From the NCBI GenBank assembly GCA_028281325.1, contig JANQKC010000008.1, forward strand, positions 1 to 51,197: a stretch of DNA of 51,197 bases, given 5' to 3'. Positions within the stretch are counted from its first letter, which is position 1, and each line of letters starts with the position of its first letter. The notes below the pieces were generated by a model that did no database searches, was not told where the DNA came from, and saw nothing but the letters and a program-made list of their open reading frames with translations. The position numbers were made by a program, and so were the translations under genes. Of this stretch, positions 47,063-51,197 are shown in pieces. Origin of the DNA: Alphaproteobacteria bacterium. Lineage in GTDB: Bacteria > Pseudomonadota > Alphaproteobacteria > UBA8366.

Positions 47063-47970
47063 CGCCGAAGCAGCCGCCCCGTCTGGTTGGAACCGGGTTT
47101 ACGGTACTTCTGCTCGGCCTGATAGCGCTCGCCGCGGGGGAGATTGGGACGATCTTCCAGCTCGTCATGCTGCTGATCCTCTCCTTTGCGGTTGCGACCT
47201 TCCATCTTGTGTTTCGCGGCAGCGGGTTCTTCGCGATCTCATTGGCCAACTTCCTCGGCGTGTACGCTTGTTTCTACGTTTTCTTCGTCGTGACGAATTT
47301 TCCCGATGCGAGTCCGTGGTCATTCCATCTCGGCTTCAGCTTTCCGATCCTTGCCTTCCTGGGCGGCGCGGTCCTCAAGCGGACGGAACTCCAATCGATC
47401 GTTCAGTCCGAGCGGCTGCGCGACGAACGTCATCTTGGCCGCACGTTTCTGTGGCTGTTGCCGGTGTCGATCATCGGCGCGTTGACCTTCCTGGTGCCGG
47501 AACATCTGTCCGAGCAGCAAACGGTCACCTTCGTCTTTCTGGCGGCGATGGCGTCGCTGGCCGTCATCGTGTTCATGGCGAGCCGGGACATCGCTGTCTT
47601 CCTGCTCGACTCCGGCCTGTTGTTCGAGGAATTTTTCCAGAGCGCGGCGAAGTTGCTGGTGCCAGCCTTTGCCTTCTTCACCTTCTATTCATTGCAGGTC
47701 ATCGTCTTCGGCTGCATCTATCGCATCCTGGATCGATATACCGATGATCCGCTTTTCCTTGTCGCCGATGTGCCGACAACCATCACTTTCTCGCAGGCCC
47801 TATACTTCTCGGTCATCACGTTGAGCACGGTCGGCTACGGTGATGTGGTGCCGTTGTCGGATTCGGTTCGCGTGATCGTGTCGATCCAGATCGTCAGCGG
47901 CGTGCTGTTGCTATTGTTCGGCTTCTCCGAAATCATCGCCTACACGCGCAACCATAAGGGAAGATCCTAG
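47059..47970 (+). CDS. potassium-channel-like membrane protein with a single pore
   Basis: A 303-residue membrane protein (GTG 47059). About six hydrophobic helices in the first 200 residues (e.g. FTVLLLGLIALAAG, LVMLLILSFAVATFHLVF) are followed by LLVPAFAFFTFYSLQVIVFGCIY, a pore loop with the selectivity filter TVGYGD (residues 257-262), and a final helix VIVSIQIVSGVLLLLFGFSEII. This is the ion-channel (PF07885-type) pattern; no RCK/TrkA domain follows. It is translationally coupled to a crotonase gene and precedes mccA by 6 bases, an unexpected place for a channel. Confidence 0.82.
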   Translation: MTPKQPPRLVGTGFTVLLLGLIALAAGEIGTIFQLVMLLILSFAVATFHLVFRGSGFFAISLANFLGVYACFYVFFVVTNFPDASPWSFHLGFSFPILAFLGGAVLKRTELQSIVQSERLRDERHLGRTFLWLLPVSIIGALTFLVPEHLSEQQTVTFVFLAAMASLAVIVFMASRDIAVFLLDSGLLFEEFFQSAAKLLVPAFAFFTFYSLQVIVFGCIYRILDRYTDDPLFLVADVPTTITFSQALYFSVITLSTVGYGDVVPLSDSVRVIVSIQIVSGVLLLLFGFSEIIAYTRNHKGRS

Positions 47971-47976
47971 CGGCCC

Positions 47977-49992
47977 ATGTTCAGACGGCTTCTCATCGCC
48001 AATCGGGGCGAGATTGCCTGCCGCGTCATCCGCACCGCGCGGAACACGGGGATGCGCACGATCGCCGTTTATTCGGATGCCGACGCGGACGCCCTGCATG
48101 TCGATATGGCCGACGAAGCCTATCGCCTTGGCCCGGCCTTGGCGGCGGACAGTTATCTTTCCATAGACCGCGTCTTGGCCGTCGCCCGGGAGAGCGGGGC
48201 CGAGGCGATCCATCCCGGTTACGGTTTCCTTTCGGAGAATGCGGCGTTCGCCGAGGCCTGTGCCGCGGCGGGGGTCGTTTTCGTCGGGCCGCCGCCGTCG
48301 GCCATCCGGGCGATGGGCTCGAAGATCGAGGCGAAAACGGTGGCGCAGGACGCCGGGGTCCCGGTGGTGCCCGGCTACAACGGTCAGTCGCAAGGGCGCG
48401 GTGATCTCAAGGCGGCGGCGGACGAGATCGGCTATCCGGTGATGATCAAGGCGTCGGCGGGTGGGGGCGGGCGCGGCATGCGGATGGTGCGCGAGGCGTC
48501 GCTGTTCGACGATGCGCTGGACAGCGCGAGCCGCGAGGCTAAGGCCGCCTTCGGCGACGGACGGGTCCTGATCGAGAAATTCATCGCCCGGCCGCGCCAT
48601 GTCGAAGTGCAGGTGTTCGGGGATAGCCACGGCAATATCGTTCATCTGTTCGAGCGGGACTGCTCGGTACAGCGCCGTCACCAGAAGATCGTGGAGGAAG
48701 CGCCGGCGCCGGGGTTGAGCGACGCGTTGCGGAAGGCCATGTGCAAGGCGGCGATCGATGTCGCGCGCCGGGTCGATTACGTGGGCGCGGGCACGGTCGA
48801 GTTCATCGTCGACCGGGATGCGGTAACCGAAGACGGCGGTTTCTATTTCCTGGAGATGAACACGCGGCTGCAGGTCGAGCACCCGGTAACGGAGATGGCG
48901 ACAATGGCTGCGGACTTGGTAGAATGGCAGCTTCTCGTCGCCGCCGGTGAGCCGTTGCCACTACCACAAAAGGGCATTCGGCAGTATCAACACGCGATCG
49001 AGGTCCGGCTGTATGCTGAAGATCATCGGCGGGATTTCTTGCCGTCGACGGGACGATTGGACCACCTATCTTTTCCGGAACAAGGTCTTCTACGGATCGA
49101 TACGGGCGTTCGCGAAGGCGATACGGTGACGCGGCACTACGATCCGATGATCGCGAAGATTATTGCGTCAGGGCGGACCCGCAGTCAGGCGATTGCGAGT
49201 TTGCAACGAAGCCTCATGAAGACCGAGGTAGTTGGGCCGGCGACGAATTTACCTTTTCTCATTGCAGTACTCGGGCATCCGTCGTTTCAGGACGGCGATG
49301 TCGATACGACCTTCGTGCATCTGCATCGCGCCGAGTTGATGGCAGCGTCGGAGCTGACGGGTCCGGATGCGCTCATTCTCGCCGGTGTGTACGAGGCGCT
49401 TGCCGGCCGGGAGGTGGCGGTGCGGGGGCCGGATCCGTATTCGCCGTGGCGTCGCCGCGACGGATGGCGGGGATTCGGGCGTGCACCCGTTCTCCATCGG
49501 TTCCAAGATGGCGATGCTGACGCCACCGTGTCCGTGACGTGGGATGAGGACGGATTGGTGGTCGGCTTGCCCGACAACACCTACCGGGTTTCCGGAGAGG
49601 TTATGGAAGACGGTGCCGTCCGGGCCACGCTCGGACGCCGGACCCTCAAGGGGCGAGTCATCGAGCGCGGTTTGGAGCGCCATGTGTTGATCGACGGCCG
49701 CGCGCGCGCCTTGGTTCTGCGCGATCCCGATGCGCCGTCCGCGCAGGGGGATGCGGGGGGCGGCAAACTGACGGCGCCCTTGCCGGCGGCGGTTGTGCAA
49801 GTCCATGTGGAACCCGGCGTCAGGGTCGCGCGCGGTACGCCGTTGATGGTTTTGGAAGCCATGAAGATGGAGCACGTCATCATCTCGCCGCGGGACGGCG
49901 TGGTGACCGCGGTCCATTTCGCCGTGGGGCAACAGGTCGACGAGGGTGCGGAACTGGTCGTTCTCGACACGTCGGACGGTGGGGCGGCGTGA
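47977..49992 (+). CDS. mccA: methylcrotonyl-CoA carboxylase alpha subunit (biotin-containing)
   Basis: Biotin carboxylase and carrier subunit, partner of mccB. The 671-residue product begins MFRRLLIANRGEIACRVIRTARNTGMRTIAVYSDADADALHVDMADEAYRLGPALAADSYLSID. ATP-grasp motifs include KASAGGGGRGMRMVR, HVEVQVFGDSHGNIVHLFERDCSVQRRHQKIVEEAPAPGL and FLEMNTRLQVEHPVTEMATMAADLVEWQLLVAAGE. The biotin site is Lys630 in LEAMKMEHV. EMATMAADLVEWQL and the middle domain fit MccA. A stretch near 48900-49300 appears less GC-rich than the rest of the gene. Confidence 0.95.
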   Translation: MFRRLLIANRGEIACRVIRTARNTGMRTIAVYSDADADALHVDMADEAYRLGPALAADSYLSIDRVLAVARESGAEAIHPGYGFLSENAAFAEACAAAGVVFVGPPPSAIRAMGSKIEAKTVAQDAGVPVVPGYNGQSQGRGDLKAAADEIGYPVMIKASAGGGGRGMRMVREASLFDDALDSASREAKAAFGDGRVLIEKFIARPRHVEVQVFGDSHGNIVHLFERDCSVQRRHQKIVEEAPAPGLSDALRKAMCKAAIDVARRVDYVGAGTVEFIVDRDAVTEDGGFYFLEMNTRLQVEHPVTEMATMAADLVEWQLLVAAGEPLPLPQKGIRQYQHAIEVRLYAEDHRRDFLPSTGRLDHLSFPEQGLLRIDTGVREGDTVTRHYDPMIAKIIASGRTRSQAIASLQRSLMKTEVVGPATNLPFLIAVLGHPSFQDGDVDTTFVHLHRAELMAASELTGPDALILAGVYEALAGREVAVRGPDPYSPWRRRDGWRGFGRAPVLHRFQDGDADATVSVTWDEDGLVVGLPDNTYRVSGEVMEDGAVRATLGRRTLKGRVIERGLERHVLIDGRARALVLRDPDAPSAQGDAGGGKLTAPLPAAVVQVHVEPGVRVARGTPLMVLEAMKMEHVIISPRDGVVTAVHFAVGQQVDEGAELVVLDTSDGGAA

Positions 49993-50005
49993 GGATTCGA
50001 CGGCG

Positions 50006-50440
50006 ATGACGGTGCATCTGATCAAGCTGTCGGTCGGGATCGAGAATATCGACCATCTGGCGCGGGTCCAGGAAGGGCGGCTCCGGCAGGCGGCGGCCGA
50101 GGGGCGCGAGGGACGGTTGTTCCATCGCACACGGCATATGCCCCGGCGGAGCGAGGAATTGCTCGACGGCGGGTCGATCTATTGGATCATCAAGGGGCGG
50201 ACGCGGGCGCGGCAGCGCCTGATCGGCTTCGAATCCGACGTGGACGAGGAGGGGCGGAAATTCTGCCGTCTCATGCTGGAGCCGGGCCTCGTACCGACCG
50301 AGCCGTGGCCGCATCGGCCGTTCCAGGGCTGGCGCTATCTGGAGGCCAAGGACGCCCCGCCGGACCGGTCGCGCAGCCAGGCGGATCAGGAGATGCCGGA
50401 AGAGATGATCGAGGAATTGCGGGATCTCGGCCTTCTGTAG
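50006..50440 (+). CDS. DUF1489 family protein
   Basis: A 144-residue protein beginning MTVHLIKLSVGIENIDHLARVQ, with HRTRHMPRRSEELLDGGSIYWIIKG, RQRLIGFESDVDEEGRKFC, LVPTEPWPHRPFQGWRYLEAKDAPPD and a C-terminal EMPEEMIEELRDLGLL. This pattern is known in alphaproteobacteria as DUF1489; its function is unknown. Start ATG 50006 is chosen 14 bases after the mccA stop; the open frame extends upstream inside mccA. It is the last protein gene before the rRNA operon. Confidence 0.85.
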   Translation: MTVHLIKLSVGIENIDHLARVQEGRLRQAAAEGREGRLFHRTRHMPRRSEELLDGGSIYWIIKGRTRARQRLIGFESDVDEEGRKFCRLMLEPGLVPTEPWPHRPFQGWRYLEAKDAPPDRSRSQADQEMPEEMIEELRDLGLL

Positions 50441-50446
50441 GGGGCC

Positions 50447-50467
50447 TGTGGATAAGACGGTGGATAA
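50447..50467 (-). promoter_or_regulatory. pair of DnaA boxes before the rRNA promoter
   Basis: TGTGGATAA (50447-50455) is the exact reverse complement of the DnaA-box consensus TTATCCACA. GGTGGATAA (50459-50467) matches at 8 of 9 positions. They point the same way, 12 bases apart, 7 bases after DUF1489 and 30 bases before the -35 of the predicted rRNA promoter. Confidence 0.5.
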
Positions 50468-50496
50468 GAAAATTGCCGTTGGATGCCATTAGGCCG

Positions 50497-50525
50497 TTGC
50501 CGAATGGGATTGGCATCGCTATATT
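50497..50525 (+). promoter_or_regulatory. predicted rRNA operon promoter
   Basis: TTGCCG (50497-50502) and TATATT (50520-50525), 17 bases apart, match the sigma70 consensus at 4 and 5 of 6 positions. Transcription would begin near 50532, giving a leader of about 315 bases before 16S. The 408-base gap 50441-50848 contains no plausible protein gene; it holds the DnaA boxes, this promoter and a boxA-like element. Confidence 0.65.
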
Positions 50526-50624
50526 CAAAAACAGCGACCGTGCTGGAACTGGCATTTGGTTCGAAGCACGATCTCCTTGAAATAGGAAGATACGGCAGGG
50601 CAAATCGGGCCCCGCATTGTCGTC

Positions 50625-50670
50625 TGTTGTTTGACAAGTGAATTGATTGGAAGGGATGCGCGGGCGGCGG
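50625..50670 (+). promoter_or_regulatory. boxA-like rRNA antitermination region
   Basis: TGTTGTTTGACA (50625-50636) resembles boxA (TGCTCTTTAACA), the NusB/S10 site of rRNA leaders. It is followed by AAGGGATGCGCGGGCGGCGG (50651-50670), a block I recognise from alphaproteobacterial rRNA leaders. The contained TTGACA could be mistaken for a -35 element, but no matching -10 lies 16-18 bases downstream. Confidence 0.5.
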
Positions 50671-50848
50671 TTTGTGCTGTTTTTTTGCACGGATCGTTTT
50701 TGTTTTGCAGTCTGTGTATCTCTTTTAAGCGAGCCTTTATGTGTCCTGGCTGGACTGCTTGGTCTGGTTGGGACGTGAAGCGAGCCAAAGAGTAATACTT
50801 TGAGTGTAAGGATCCGTGTTTATTGGGTGTGTTTCGATGCGCCTGATT

Positions 50849-51197
<349 letters not shown>

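Noticed and set aside
50631..50659. TTGACA at 50631 as a -35 box for the rRNA operon
   Set aside because: No acceptable -10 at 16-18 bases (GGATGC at 17); the context fits a boxA-like element, and a better promoter lies at 50497-50525.

Overview
The window comes from a GC-rich alphaproteobacterium, most likely of the Rhodospirillales or a related order. The evidence is the alphaproteobacterial gene order of the str/S10/spc/alpha ribosomal supercluster, an ATP12-family F1-ATPase chaperone, DUF1489, PII/AmtB, propionyl-CoA and methylcrotonyl-CoA carboxylases, and the start of a 16S rRNA gene of alphaproteobacterial type. Almost every gene lies on the + strand, pointing towards the rRNA operon at the right edge. 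The only minus-strand genes are lipB and a peroxiredoxin (32785-34270). I see no insertion sequence, phage gene, integrase or CRISPR array.

Layout. (1) 1-14240: the end of tuf, then an unbroken ribosomal cluster from rpsJ to rplQ that includes secY, adk and rpoA. Control signals cut it at three places: a terminator-like hairpin just before rpsJ, a consensus sigma70 promoter with a folded leader before rpsM, and hairpins between rpsK and rpoA. A strong terminator follows rplQ. (2) 14279-18093: a DegP/HtrA-type protease, the AAA+ ATPase RarA and a C45-family (acyl-CoA:6-APA acyltransferase-like) hydrolase. (3) 18241-24948: amtB and a PII gene in the order amtB-glnK, then a tightly packed chain: crcB, an RluC/RluD-type pseudouridine synthase, a HAD phosphatase, an AsmA-family protein and ATP12. 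(4) 24990-32416: propionyl-CoA carboxylase beta and alpha subunits, separated by a 2TM protein, a threonine aldolase, a CmoB-like methyltransferase and a glycosyltransferase-methyltransferase fusion. (5) 32444-34467: acylphosphatase, the minus-strand peroxiredoxin and lipB, and tRNA-Leu(GAG). (6) 34552-38246: a two-domain malic enzyme and MgtE. (7) 38278-50440: a leucine-degradation gene set (isovaleryl-CoA dehydrogenase, methylcrotonyl-CoA carboxylase beta and alpha, methylglutaconyl-CoA hydratase and two further crotonase-family genes). It is interleaved with an SDR, an asparagine-synthetase-like protein, a metallophosphoesterase and a potassium-channel-like protein, and ends with DUF1489. 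(8) 50441-51197: the rRNA leader (DnaA-box pair, promoter, boxA-like element) and the 5' part of 16S rRNA.

The most striking feature is the peroxiredoxin-like gene at 32785-33432 (minus). Its reading frame is split by a TGA codon that sits exactly where the family has its first active-site cysteine, giving U-P-Y-C in place of C-P-Y-C. A stem-loop of bacterial SECIS type follows directly. An automatic caller would report two short fragments, but the sequence reads as one 215-residue selenoprotein. The second is the intact asparagine-synthetase-like gene at 40240-42189. It has lost the N-terminal nucleophile (Ser2 for Cys2) and key residues of the ATP-binding loop, so it is probably a pseudoenzyme or a protein with changed chemistry.

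Metabolically, the carboxylase and dehydrogenase genes point to growth on branched-chain amino acids and propionyl-CoA precursors, with malic enzyme linking C4 acids to pyruvate. All functional calls come from reading the translated sequence by eye; no database search was run.
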